Of a DNA stretch of 64,000 nt, positions 10,108-24,050 are shown one piece after another. The translations under genes and the position numbers were made by a program. The notes below the pieces were generated by a model that worked only from the letters and a program-made list of their open reading frames with translations, ran no database searches and was not told the origin of the DNA. This DNA is from Paramecium octaurelia (Eukaryota; Ciliophora; Oligohymenophorea; Peniculida; Parameciidae): assembly GCA_905182995.1 (NCBI GenBank), contig CAJJDP010000014.1, forward strand, positions 646,711-710,710, written 5' to 3'. Within the stretch, counting starts at the first letter, position 1. Each line of letters opens with the position of its first letter.

Positions 10108-13100
10108 ATGGACCCGGCAAAATAATATTTAGTTAATTGTGTTTAAGCCCTTCTTAATTTAGCTCAAACACCTCAAGGATTGGCTTCGGGGCAAACATTA
10201 GATAAATTTATGATTGGGCAGGATAAAAAATGTTTGATTCTTTAATACATGCAAGGATAAGGATTAAAATTGTTTAACCCTAGTAAAGTTGGTAATAATA
10301 AATGCAATATTTAGATGAATTAAATCCACAAACTAAATTGATTGCCATAAGTAAGATTGATACGGATGTAATAACTGAGGATAATTATTTCACTAATCTA
10401 ACAGTCTAATTATTATCACCTAATGTAGTAACAGAATTGAGTTCACATTTGTCTTTGATATATTAACCATTGATGGGAGCTGGGGTTGATGAAAAAATTA
10501 AAAAAAAGTTATCAGGATTCAAGTATTGAAATTTGATTTAAATTATAGACAGGTGTTATAAGGACTATAAGATAATGATTTCGACAATGCATAAATAGAA
10601 TAGAGAAATGTAAGTCGACCAATTGATGAAATAGAATAATGGTTGAGAATTTCATAATCTGCAACAAGTTCAGAAAGTTAATAAAGAACAGCTAATCAAA
10701 TTTGTCAGATTTACTAAAAGGTTACTTAGCTATGGAAAGATGTTAAATAATTAGAGATAAACAAATTTTCTGATTTATTGGATCAAACTTTGGTTTGTCT
10801 TGATGAGTTATATACTTAACAGTTATATAATGAATAGAAATTGTAAGGAATGTTATCTTCTATGTACAACTAAATTATAATCAAATTGCAACATCTAATA
10901 CCATAAGGGCAATAAATATTTAGCAATACTCAATAACAAAAACTTTTATTATTGGAATGTCAAAAAATGGTTAGAATGTTTGGAGAGAATTTAAGGAAAT
11001 ACTTTGAATATGATTGGAAAATGAATCCGAATTTGCAGGAGTTTGAATAAATTGAGAAAAGATTGAGTGATCTAATTGAATTGAGAAGTATTTATGAAGA
11101 ATTGAAGAGAAGTGATATTGATTAAGATTTCTTTAAAGAATTATTTGAAGTCAATCCATTCATGTCAATAGGTTAAGATTCTTTATTTAATGTTGCCTAC
11201 AAAAAGGTACTTAATAACTTAGAGAGTGCTGAATAAGATATCCTAAATCTCTTAAGGCAGTAGGTGTTTAAATAGCAAGTCATGAAGGAAAATCCTTTGT
11301 AAACTATTCGAGAGATGCAAAGATGGACTGGATTATTATCTAGAAATTCTATATAGAAGCACTTTTTAACAGAACGTGATACATTGATTACTTCAATAAC
11401 AAATATGATTTCAAAAATTGAATAGGAATTTAATACTAGATCTGGAGCCGCCTTTCTTGATGATGGAGAGGAAGAGAAATTACCCTATTAGGTTGGGTTC
11501 TCTAAAAATATTCATTAAATTGTTTGGTGTAAATCATTGATTGGAAAAGTGAAGAGAATCATTTAATTAATTTAATAATTATTTAGTGATATTAAGAAAT
11601 CTGCTCAATTCATAGTCATGTGTTAAAATCTTATAAAATAAGTTTAATAATTTGAATAGGAGTTATTTGATTAGTGGAGAAAGGAAATTGATTCATAATT
11701 AAAGAAGAATGAAATATCTTTACAGATTTCAGGAAAGTTGATGGAAATAGATATGTAGGATGGTTTAGTCAGAGTTAATTATTCAGATAAATTAGTTTAA
11801 TTGATAAAGGAAGTGAGATAACTATGTGAGCTTGGTTATAGAAAAAGTATATCAAATGAAATTCATACTATTGTAGAGACAGGCAAAAAATTTTATAAAG
11901 AAGCTCTAACTTTGAAGTCCATAGCTAGCTTCTATAATTAAATGTCAGACTAAATAATTGAATGTTAAAAACCAATGCTAGTTAATTAAGCTGTAAGATT
12001 TGAAGATACTGTTAAGAATTCAAAAAAGAAAAACAGCATTACTTGGGAAAATACTTAAGAATTAGAAAATTATGTTTAGAAGGTTTAAGAATCAGCAAAT
12101 GATATAATGCAAGAAAATAAAAGATTAAGAAAAAGTCATTAATAAATAATTGACAATATTTGTTTGTTGTTTTAGATTGAATTGAAATAAAAGAATTTAT
12201 GGAAGGAGAAGGTGGATTAAATAAAGAAAATCATAGAATAGACATGTAATAGTATTGATGGTAAATTTACAATTGGATGGAGAACCCATATTGATTTCTA
12301 ATTATACAAAGCTTTAGAATTTTAGTATAAGAAAGGATTCTAAGAAATGGATCATGCAATTAATGAAATTTAAGCAGATCTTATTATAAAGAATGGCTAA
12401 GTTGCATATAAGCCAACTATTGAAGAATTACGAGAGAAATACTATAATGAATTGAAAAAATATATATAATATCCTTCACAATTCATAGGTGTGGGAGGAA
12501 ATAATGATATTTACATGCAGATGCCAGAGAGGAATGCTGTGTTTGTTATATAAGTATATGAGAAGAGTGAATAAATCTTTGAAAAATTAATTGGTTTAAG
12601 TAGTCAATACATGTGCTGGTCAATTGTTGCATTGCTGGATGCTGAATAATTATAATTATAATTGGGTAATTTGGAATAATGGGAGAATTTCATGAAAGAA
12701 GTTAGACAAAGAAGAAAAGAATTAGAAAAAATTAATGATTATTAGAAGGTTGAGTGCTTTAACATTAATATAAGTTTATTTAAGTAATAAGTTGATGAAT
12801 TGTTGACCAAATTAGTGGATAATATGTTGAATGAATTGAAAAATTAAATTAAAAATAATATAGTCGAAATTGAACAATTTTTAAGTGAAACTCAATAGAA
12901 ATTATCATAAAAACCATAAAATATGAATGAGATGAATGAAGCATAGAAGAAATATATTGATATCAAAGCATAGAAATTTGAAATGACTTAGAAAATGCAA
13001 GATTGCCAATAAAAACAAAAATTAATCAATTCTTTGAGTTCTTAATCTCAAGCCTAAAATCCAATATTACTACAATTGTAATAAATAAATAAGAATTGGG

Positions 13101-16100
13101 AGAATTTTGAACTACTGATAGGAGATTTTGATTCAATTTTAGCTGAATAGACTAAACAATTAAAAAAGGATATGTAAGCAAGAGCTAAGGAGGTAGATAG
13201 TGAAATTGAGAAATTTTATTCAAGATATTCTGCAGTCAAACCAAAATAATTGAGTGAATTAGATAGATAATCGGCAAATGAACTAGCTGAGAATATGTAG
13301 CAATGGAGATAATAATGGAAACAATTGGATGAGAAGATTTAGACTCTTATTAAGGATCATTAACATTTTGAAATGGAAGTTCCAACATTTTCTTAATATG
13401 ATAAGGTTAAGGTTGAAATGACAGAGTCAGAAGTAGTATGGAGTTATTATGATAAATTCTAATAGAATATTAATAATTTAGGCAAAGAGGATTGGTTGAG
13501 TTTCAGAACTAAATTATATATGTTTTAAGAGTTATTGTTACAAGAATAGGAATAAATAAAGGCAGAATTAGCCAAAGGAACATTCACTAAAAAAGATGCA
13601 ATCATCAATTACATCTTTTCTTAGATTGAGTTATATCTTAAAATAAATCCATTGTTAAAACTAATTGTGGGAGATGCGTTTGAACCAGAACATTGGACTA
13701 GTTTGTTTATGATTCTTAAATAAAAGGAAATGAAAAAGGAAAAGTTGCTATTCAAGGACTTACTTAATTGTGATAAATTGATATTGGATAAACAAAATGA
13801 TATTCGAGAGTTATAAGCTAGAGCATAAGGAGAAATCACTTTGAGAGAAGCTATCTTTGAATTGAAAACATGGTGTGATACATCAGAATTCGATTTAACT
13901 GATTACACTAATAATAACAGGGTTACTCCCTTAATTAAAGAATGGAAAGAATTAATGACAAAAGTTAGTGATAATCAATCCTTATTGGCATCGTTAAAAG
14001 AATCCAAATTTATTAATAGATTTAAAGATTAAGTAGATTAATTTGAATTGAAATTGGGTGGCATTGATGAATATTTATCCAAATTATAAATTATTTAAAG
14101 AAAATGGGTTTATCTAGAACCTATTTTTGTTAGAGGAGCACTTCCTTAAGAATAGGCAAGATTTAGAAGATTGGATGAGGATTTCAGAAATATAATGTTA
14201 GGAATTCAAAGAGATTAAAAGGTAGTTTCTTTATGTAGTATTCCAGGGATTAAGGACACTTTAGATACAGTATTAGATTAATTAGAAAGATGTTAAAAGG
14301 CTTTGAATGATTTCTTAGAAGAGAAAAGAGGCAAGTTTCCACGATTCTATTTTCTGGGTGATGATGATCTATTAGAAATATTGGGTCAATCTTAAAATCC
14401 TCAAGTAATTTAGATGCATCTCAAGAAATTATTTGCTGGAATAAACTCTGTAGAATTCAGTAAGGATAATACTTAGATTTATTCTATGTTATCATCCTAA
14501 AAGGAATAAGTTCAATTTAATAATTCTATTTAAGTAAATGAAATAGTAGAGAGTTGGTTGTCAGTTTTATCTTCGAATATGAAAGAGACTCTAAGTCAAT
14601 TGTTGAAATAATGCTTAAAAGAGTAGAGCATGGATTTCAATAAGTTCCCATCTTAGATTCTTTGCTTGTCAGAAGAGTAATTTATATATAAATATTAATA
14701 GAATAAAGTTCACTGAATAAGCAGTGTCAGCATTAAATTCGAATAAATTACCTTAATTCAAATAAACATAGCTAAAATTATTAGATTAATATACTCAATT
14801 GAATGCACAATCGTCAAATAATTATCTATTACAATTAAAATTAAAATCATTGATTTTAGATCTTATTCATCATTTGGATATAATAAGTTAGCTAATCGAC
14901 AACAAAGTTTCAGTCTTATCAGATTGGTATTGGTATAAATAATTAAAATATGAATATTAAAAAGATGCACAAATAATAATGTGCAAAGCAAGATTTGATT
15001 ATACTTATGAATATCAAGGGAATGGATAAAAGTTAGTGCATACCCCATTAACAGACAAATGCTATTTAACTTTGACTTAAGGAATGTCTATGGGTTACGG
15101 AGGCAATCCTTATGGTCCTGCAGGAACAGGTAAGACTGAATCAGTAAAGGCACTTGGGTAGTTATTTGGAAGATAAGTGTTAGTATTTAATTGCGATGAA
15201 GGTATAGACTTTAAGAGTATGGGACGTATCTTTATGGGATTGGTTAAATGTGGAGCTTGGGGTTGTTTCGATGAATTCAATAGGTTGTTAGAAGAATAAT
15301 TATCAGCTATATCATAATAAATTCAAATTATTTAAAATGCTATTAAGGAGAATTCATAATCTATGACTTTGATGGGTTAAACTTGTATGGTTAATAAGGA
15401 TTCAGGCATATTTGTTACATTAAATCCAGCGGGTAAGAATTATGGAGGAAGATCAAAATTACCTGATAATTTAAAATAGTTGTTTAGACCTGTGGCTATG
15501 TCAATTCCAGATAATGAATTGATTGCTGAAGTCTTATTGTATTCAGAGGGATTCAAGAATGCTAAGATTTTGGCAGAAAAAATTATCACAATATTCACAT
15601 TATCAAGATAATTGTTAAGTCCATAGTAACATTATGATTGGGGATTAAGAGCACTTAAAACAATATTGACTGTGGCTGGATAAATTATCCAAGAAGAAAG
15701 AAAATAGGGGATAGAAATAAATGAAACAATAGAATCTGAGTTACTGATTAAATCTATTAGAATTAATACAATGTCAAAGTTGACATATCATGATACAAAG
15801 AAGTTTGTTTAATTGGTCTAGGATGTTTTCCCTAGTATAAATAGTTAAGATATTATATATGAGAAATTGACAAATGCAATAAAAGAAGTGTTATAAAGTA
15901 TGAAATTGAGTGAAATTGATAACTAAATTGCAAAAATTCTATAGTTTTATGAAGCAACGAAATAGAGGATGGGTGTAGTATTGGTAGGTCCATCAGGTTG
16001 CGGTAAGACAACTATATGGAAAGTTTTAAAGAAAGCACACGAGAAATTAGGATAATAAGTCAAAACTCATGTGATGAATCCCAAATCCATGCCTAGAAGT

Positions 16101-19100
16101 TAACTATTAGGAAATATGAATAATGACACAAGAGAATTTAGTGAGGGAGTGTTAACAGCATCAGCTAGATTAGTAGTTAAAGAATCAGTTGATGTCTTAA
16201 ATTGGATTATTTGTGATGGTGATATTGATCCTGAATGGATTGAATCATTAAATTCCGTTTTGGATGATAATCATTTATTAACATTACCTACTGGTGAACG
16301 TATCTCATTTTAGAATAATGTTAATTTCATCTTTGAAACATCTGATTTGTAATATGCATCACCTGCTACTGTTAGTAGAATGGGAATGATATTTTTGAAT
16401 AATGAAGATATCAGTATGTAATCTTTAGTGACTAGATGGATTAACAAATTAGAATGTGAAGAAGAAAAGAAGAGCATGTTATTAAATCAAATCGAATCAA
16501 CTCTATACAATTTACTAGAGGAAATATTCTCTTATGAAGAATAATAGGTTGTACCAACTACCAGAGTAGGTTTGATTATGAATATTTTATCTTAATTACA
16601 GAGAATACCAACTAATAAATAGCAATTCAATTATCTCTTATTGTAAGGCTTGTCATCTAATTTCCAACCAGAAATCAGGTTGAAATTCTAAACGTTAATT
16701 AATTCTAATCTTGAATTAAATGAAAATGGAGACAAATATCAATATATTAATCAAAATATCGATGAATCATAATTCTCTGATGTAAATGATCCTCCAATTA
16801 TCAAAACTATTGGTCATCAGAAAGATCTATAAATGTTGCAATCTTGGATTCTCAATAATGATCCCTTCATTATTGTTGGAGAAGAGGGTTGTGGCAAGAA
16901 TTTATTAATCTAAAGTGCATTCAAAGAACTCAAAAAAACTATAAAAATTCAAATAGCCACAATTAATTGCAATGCCTAAACAAGTGCATCCTAAATTATT
17001 CAAAAATTAAATTAAATTTGTGCAAAAGGTACCTCAGCTTTGGGTAGAGTCTATAAGCCTAAAGATTGTAGTCGTTTGATTCTTTACCTAAAGGACATTA
17101 ACCTTCCTAAGCCTGATAAATATTAGACAATTCAACTCATTGCTTTCTTATAACAATTAATTACTCACAGAGGTTTCTATGATGAAAATTTAGAATTTGT
17201 ATATTTGGATGATAAAATCCAAATTGTTTCTTCAATGAATCCACCTTCAACAATTGGAAGACATTAATTGTCTACTAGATTTACTGCAAATGTTAGAATT
17301 TATTATATTGAATAACCTTCTAATGATGAATTACAATAGATTTATTAAGAGTATCTTAAAATCCTGATATTTAAGGATAATAACCAAAGTAAAAAAGGAG
17401 CTTAATTGTTGATTGAATGTTACACATAAATCAAATCCAAATTCACTGTTGATGAATAAAGACATTATCTCTTTACTCCAAGAACCATAACTTAAATAAT
17501 TTTTGCTTTGAAAAGATATAATGATATATAATCAGTATTCCCAGAAGCTCTACTTAATGAATTCAATAAAATATTTAGAGACAAATTGATCTCTCAAGAT
17601 TAGTAATTTAAATTTGATTAAATGATTTTACCAATTTTTAAAAAATACTATAAAGATATACAATCTTAATAGTATTTTGCTACTGTTCAAAACCTCCAAA
17701 CACTGTCAAAGATTGAAAAAAAGGATTTTATTTAATTGGTTTCCTAAGCTGTTTAAGTATACTCTCGAGAAAATAGAGAATTAAATGTTGTGATGATTGA
17801 GGAAATACTATCCCTCTTGACATCCTTAAATAGAGCATTATCTTCATAGAGTTAAACAACACTCTTATTAGCTGGAAGAAATGGCATAGGTAGAAAGATG
17901 TGTTTGTAGATAATGTCTACGATGCTCAACTTAGAAGTACTCCAGCCTTACACATGCAGAGATTATGGAATCAGAGAATTTAAAAGAGATCTTAAATCAT
18001 ATATGGAAACAGCCTAAACTAAGAATTGTTTATTGATTTTAGAAGATCATGTGTTATTATAATAAGGAATCTTAGAGACTGTTAATTCTTTAATCTCAAG
18101 TGGAGAAATCCCAGGTTTGTTTGGTTATGATGAAATAGATAGATTAATCTAAAATCCTGAAGAAGTTAAGAGGGAATTTTATGGTAAAACACTTTATGAG
18201 GCATTCCATGAAAGAGTAAAGAGAAATATGAAGATTGCTTTGGTAATGGACAATTCTAATCATGAATTCTAAACTAATTGTGCTTAAAATCCAGCTTTGT
18301 TCACAAATACTACAATTATATGGTAGACTTAATTATCAAAAGAGAGTTTATTATAATTTATGAAAAAATAATTAGAATCTTCTAATAATAATAATACTGT
18401 TAATGAATAACTAATTAGTTATGCAGTTGAAATACATAGAAATTCAAAAGCCGATCCAAGAAGCTTTTAATCTTTGACTTAGACCTATAGTTTAATAATG
18501 GATACTAAGATGTAGTCAAAGGGATCTTAAGCGGATCATTTATAAAAAGGACTTGAGAAATTATAAGAAGCAAATAACTTAGTAAATAAGTTGACTTAAG
18601 AAGCATAAGAAAAGAAAGTTTTGTTGTCTAAAAAGTAATTAGAAGCAGATGATGCTTTATAAAAGATATCAAAGGCCATGTAAGACGCAGCTGAACGTCG
18701 ATAAGAAACTGAACAATTATAAAGATATCTTTAAGAGGAAGAAGGCAAAATAAAAGTATCTAAGGATAAAGTTGAAGATGAATTGAGAGATGTTAATCCA
18801 TTAGTATAAGAGGCACAGAATGCTGTCAAAGGGATATCAAAGTCACATTTGGATGAATTAAAATCATTGGCTTAACCTCCACCTGCAATTTATGATGTGT
18901 TGGGTGCTGTTATGAAAGTTTTTAAGTAAACAGAAATAAATTGGAAAGCTATTAAGAAGTTTTTGGGTAATAAATAAGTAATTGATTAAATCATTGACTT
19001 CGATCCTCATATGATAACAGCTGATATCAGAAAAGATGTTGAAGAGGAAATTGCCAAACATTCCAATTCTTTTGAAAAATAAAATATTTATAGAGCTTCT

Positions 19101-22100
19101 TTGGCAGCAGGACCATTGGCTGATTGGGTAAAAGCAATATTAAAATATGCTACTGTTTTAGAGAAGATTGCACCTTTGGAAAAAGAATTATCCATGATAA
19201 GTAAGAAATTGGATTCGTCTAGAAATAGATTAAAATAATGTTAAGATGCATTAAATTAACTTGATTAGAAAGTTTAAGAATTAAAGAACAATTTTGCATC
19301 GAAAACAAGTGAGGCGGAATTACTCAAGAGAGATTTAGAAAAAGCAGAACAAACTGTGAGTCTGGCATCTAATTTATTAGATAAACTATCAGGAGAAAAG
19401 GTTAGATGGTAATAATAACATGATTTAATTGCATAAGAATTAAAACAATTTCCATTAGATTCTTTATTATCTGCATCATACATTACATATTTATCATCTT
19501 AAGATGAAAATGTTAGGTATAAGACATTATAAGAATGGATTCATTTAACAAAATTGTCATAATATGATTACTTAAAATTTATGTCTAATGAGAGTCAAAT
19601 ATTGAAATGGAAAACATTAGGTTTACCAGGCGATTAATTGAGTATAGAAAATTCAGTTATGGTATTCTCATCCTCAAAGGTTTCATTATTAATTGATCCA
19701 AATACATAAGCCACTGAATGGTTGAAGAAAACTTTATCAGGAGCTGAAATATTAAATCAAACAGACCCTAAATTCAATAATCAATTAGAATTAGCAGTAA
19801 GGTTTGGTAAAACTATAGTGATCTAAGAAATCGATCAAATTGAAGGATTATTGATTCCATTATTAAGAAAAGATTTATTACATTAAGGTCCTAGATGGGT
19901 GGTTATGATTGGAGAGAAGTCTGTCGATTTTAATGAAAGTTTTGTCATGTATTTAACAACAAGAAATTCTTCAATTCATTTGCCTCCACATACTGTATCC
20001 TTGGTATAGGTTATTAACTATACTGTCACTAGAAGTGGTTTGGAAGGTAAATTACTTAGTATTATCATTAATATTGAACAACCAGATTTAGAATAGAAGA
20101 AACAATAATTATTGGAAAATGAGGAAAAATTAAAGATGTAATTGGCTGATTTAGAGAAAACCCTTTTAGATGAGTTGGCAAATTCATAAGGAAATATCTT
20201 AGAAAATAGAGTGTTGATTGATAGTTTAAATTAAACAAAATCGAAATCATAAGTTATTGCTTAGAGTTTATAAGAATCTTCAAAATTACAAGAGGATCTA
20301 GATACCTAAAGAGATGTTTATAGACCATTATCCTAGAAAGGTGCTCAAATCTTCATTCTTATTCAAAGTCTATAGAACTTAAATAATATGTATAAATATT
20401 CATTATCTTATTTTATCCAAATATTTTAAAAGACTCTAGATATCAAAGAGAATTTTGATACAAAACAAAAGAAATTAGAGTTTGCTGGATAGAGTTTATT
20501 GAGAAATATCTTTAATTAGATAGCTGGCTCATTGTTCAAATAAGATAGATTAATCTTTGCCTTACATTTGGTAAAAGGATGCAAACCAGAACTAATTGAG
20601 GAGGAGGAATGGTAATTCATGATTGGCAATCAAATACCTAATGAAAGTGCTCATCTTCCAAAATGGGCATCTTAAGATAGAAAGGAAATATTTGGATAGT
20701 TATAGAATCTTAAATTAAATATCAATTTTAATTCTAGTGAATGGGAATAATGGAATAATAATTAAGAATGTGAGAAAAACTTCCCATAATCTGCTAAATT
20801 AAAACCATTCTAAAAAGTTCTTATTGTCTAAACATTCAGACCAGAAAGAGTTTAAAGTGCATTGAATGAGTTTGTCTGTCCAAATTTAGGCATACCAAGT
20901 GTTAGTGGTCAGACATTCAATTTCTAGACTGTTGCTTAAGAAGAATTGACAGCTTAAATTCCATGTCTATTCGTTGTATCTGCTGGTAGTGATCCTTCTA
21001 AGGAATTAGAAGAATTTGCTGAATAACAAATAGGAAAGTAGAACTTCTAAGAAATGTCTATGGGAGGTAATTAAAATGAATTAGCATTAACATTGATAAA
21101 AGAAGCTGCTCAAAAAGGTTAGTGGGTATGTTTAAAGAATTTGCATTTAGTTATTAGTTTCCTTCCTTTATTAGAAAAAACCATAAAACAATTAAAGCCA
21201 CATCCAAATTTCAAATTATGGCTTACAACTGAAGCTCATCTTAAATTCCCATCTATACTTCTTGAAACATGTTATAAGGTGTCTTATGAAGCACCTCCAG
21301 GATTGAAGAAGAATTTATAAAGAATAATAACCAGTTGGCCCACAAATAATAAATAATCGGTCTATCAAACATAATTACTGTTCATACTCACTTGGTTCCA
21401 CGCTTTAGTTTAGGAAAGAAGAACTTATATCCCTTAAGGTTGGAGTAAATTCTATGAATTTTCGTATGCAGACTATAAAGCAGGAGTCTAAATAATTGAG
21501 AATCTATTATAAGAGTCCTAAACTATCTCTTGGTAAACCTTATATGGATTATATGAAAATGCCATTTATGGTGGTAGAGTTGATAATGAATAGGATATCA
21601 AGGTGTTGAGAGCATATTTAGAAACTTATTTCAATTAAAATAAATTATAAAATGGAACTCTAAGTACTGGACAATAAATACCATAAACTAATCAAGTTAA
21701 AGATCTTATTAATTTAATTAATAAATTACCTGAAAATGATGTTCCTGAGTTTTTCGGATTGCCTAATAATATCGATAAGGCTGTTTAAAGATATACAATA
21801 TAAAGAGTTGTCAGTGGTTTGAAATCTATGAATAATATTGTTGGATCTGAAATCAAGTTTGATAAAGAATTGTGGACTAATTTGTTAAGTCCTCTCATTA
21901 ATATGTGGGATCAATTGAAAATAAGGGACACTATCTCAGTTACAAATTAATAATTAGGTTCATTGGATCCAATTGAATCATTTATTTATTTAGAAGCCTA
22001 ATAGACTTGGAATCTGTATCAGATTATTAACCATTCCTTTGAGAAATTGAAGAATGTTTTATACAATAATGGTTTATTGACTAGTGACATTATTGATGTT

Positions 22101-22694
22101 GGATTATTATTTATAAAAGATATTGTACCTTAGAAATGGAGCAATTTCTGGGAAGGTCCTGATGATATCAATTTATGGTTGAAAATATTTATTAAGAAAC
22201 TCAATGCTATTAAAATATGGATTGATAAGATACAAAGAAAATAACAATTGGAAGAAGTTGATCTAAGTGAGTTATTCCATCCTGAAATTTATATGAATGC
22301 CCTCAGATAAAAAACTGCTAGAAAATTAAATATTCCATTAAATGAATTAAAATTATAAGCAGATTTTGATAACCTTAAGAACCCTCTTGTAGTTAAATTA
22401 AAGAATCTCTTATTATAAGGATGTGGATTCTCCAATGGTCAATTAGTTGATGATATGAAAATAACATCAGAATTTATCTAACTACCTTCTTTGAATATCT
22501 CTTATGTAGAGAAATCGTCGCCAGAAAAGAATGGAATAGGGGTAATTTGAATATTATTATATTTCTAGGATTTCCCAATTTATTTAAATGCCAGTAGAGA
22601 AAAATTACTATGCAGAATTAAATTACCTCAATCTGGTCAAATGAACGATAAAATCATAGCTGGTGTTGCATTATTTTTGAGCCAAAACGATTGA
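10108..22694 (+). CDS. DYNC2H1: cytoplasmic dynein-2 (IFT dynein) heavy chain
   Basis: 4161 aa after removing four introns (10292-10314, 10523-10548, 14677-14701, 22542-22568), which are clustered near the ends and just before the motor. About 1,500 residues of tail and linker precede the six-AAA motor. P-loops: AAA1 GPAGTGKT (about 1645), AAA2 GPSGCGKT (about 1936), AAA3 GEEGCGKN (about 2233) and AAA4 AGRNGIGRK (about 2565). The stalk coiled coils are near 2790-2900 and 3000-3090. Text around AAA1 ([46 protein letters not shown]) is characteristic of dynein-2 rather than axonemal or dynein-1 chains. It drives retrograde intraflagellar transport. Length agrees with animal DYNC2H1 (~4,300 aa) and it looks intact. 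Confidence 0.96.
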
Positions 22695-22856
22695 TTAATT
22701 ATATTCAATATAAGTATATATATAATAGTTTGATATCTTTCATTTCAAATTGCAATATCAAAAATAAATACGTATTTTATAAATAAAATTACCCTAACAT
22801 CATTTAAATTCCTATATTTTGAATTATAAAAGTAAATAAAAAACTATTAATATATT

Positions 22857-24006
22857 TCATTATATCAATTAAATTGAAGAGGAATCTTTCATCTCGCAAC
22901 ATGTTTTTATAATTGAAGGTAATGATGATGCTAATTTTTGATGTACAATGTTAATTGTTTCTTCTATTATTCTTTTTAGCTCCCTTAATAAATTATTTTA
23001 TTAACTCTATGTTTAACACATGGTAATAATTTATTAAATAGAACTATTCGAAATGGTTTCTAATGTTTGATCTAATAAATCTAGTTGCTCATCATCACAT
23101 TAAAATGAAATCGATCTTAGAAATATCATCAATATATACAAATCTTTTTATCTTTTTAAGTTACGAGTTTATGTTTCTTTTGTACTAGTTTCCTTTTAGA
23201 TTTAATATAGCTTTTATTAAAGATTGGCAATAACTTTAGTTTTCTCTTCTAATTAAGATTAGAAACTCTCTTTATCTGAATCTCGTAGTTTGGCTATTTA
23301 ATCATATTTAGTTTTCCAATCTCTTACAGATTATTGATTATCTTCATCTTATTTATGTCTTTCTTTAACTAAATCATTAAAAATATTAGTTAAATTATCA
23401 TATTCTTTTTTCAATTATTGGAATTCATTTTTTAATCTTTAATTTTCAATTTAGTATTTTTGAATATCATGCATTTTTCTTTCATTAATAGGTGAATTAG
23501 TTGCAGAGCCCTCTTGAATAATAGTGTAATTTTCCTCTTCTTTTTTTTTCATTTCATCAAATAGTTTATTTTTAGCCTCCAGTTCAGTTTGGCATTTTTC
23601 AAAATCCTATTACTTTTTTGATAACTCAGACTTATGTTTTTCTATTATTTCTTATTTTTATTAATCTTTAGACTTTAATTAGGATTGCAAATCTGAATTG
23701 GAATCTTTCAAGTCTTAAATTTCTTTAAGCAACTTGTTTAGTTTAGATTAGGTTTCCTACTTTTCTCTTTCCTAAATTCAGTTAATAAAATACCCTATCT
23801 TCATTAATTTCGTCTTGTTTTGGTATCTCATATTAAATGTACTATTCTAGGAATTTAAGGGTTGATAGTTCAAATTCAAGATTATTGATTTTTTCTTTTA
23901 ATTCACTGACTTCTTTTTACAGAGCCTATAGATGAAGATTAAATGATACTTTTATATAATTGGCACTTTATTTTAATTTTTCTCCTTGAGTATTAATATT
24001 TAACAT
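22857..24006 (-). CDS. coiled-coil protein
   Basis: 375 aa with one required 22-nt intron (23772-23793); a further in-frame 24-nt GT...AG stretch near 23110-23135 may also be intronic (367 aa). Roughly residues 30-220 are heptad-like and Lys/Glu/Gln-rich, for example QALQKEVSELKEKINNLEFE, LNKLLKEIQDLKDSNSDLQ and NQRLKNEFQQLKKEYDNL. The C-terminal ~100 residues are less charged, with LDLLDQTLETISNSS and LRELKRIIEETINIVHQKL. There is no signal peptide. It starts 44 bases downstream of the DnaJ gene on the same strand. A cytoskeletal or basal-body role is possible for such proteins but not shown. Confidence 0.75.
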
Positions 24007-24050
24007 AAAATAATAAATAAGTGATTTTATAAACAACTGGAATATGGATT

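Noticed and set aside
13621-13839. Minus-strand open frame inside the dynein gene
   Set aside because: Antisense shadow of a well-supported coding region. Its translation has no family character.
10108-22694. Hundreds of TAA and TAG codons inside the dynein frame, suggesting a pseudogene
   Set aside because: They fall at positions where dynein-2 tolerates or expects Gln and the protein is otherwise intact over 4,161 residues. This is the ciliate code in which only TGA stops.
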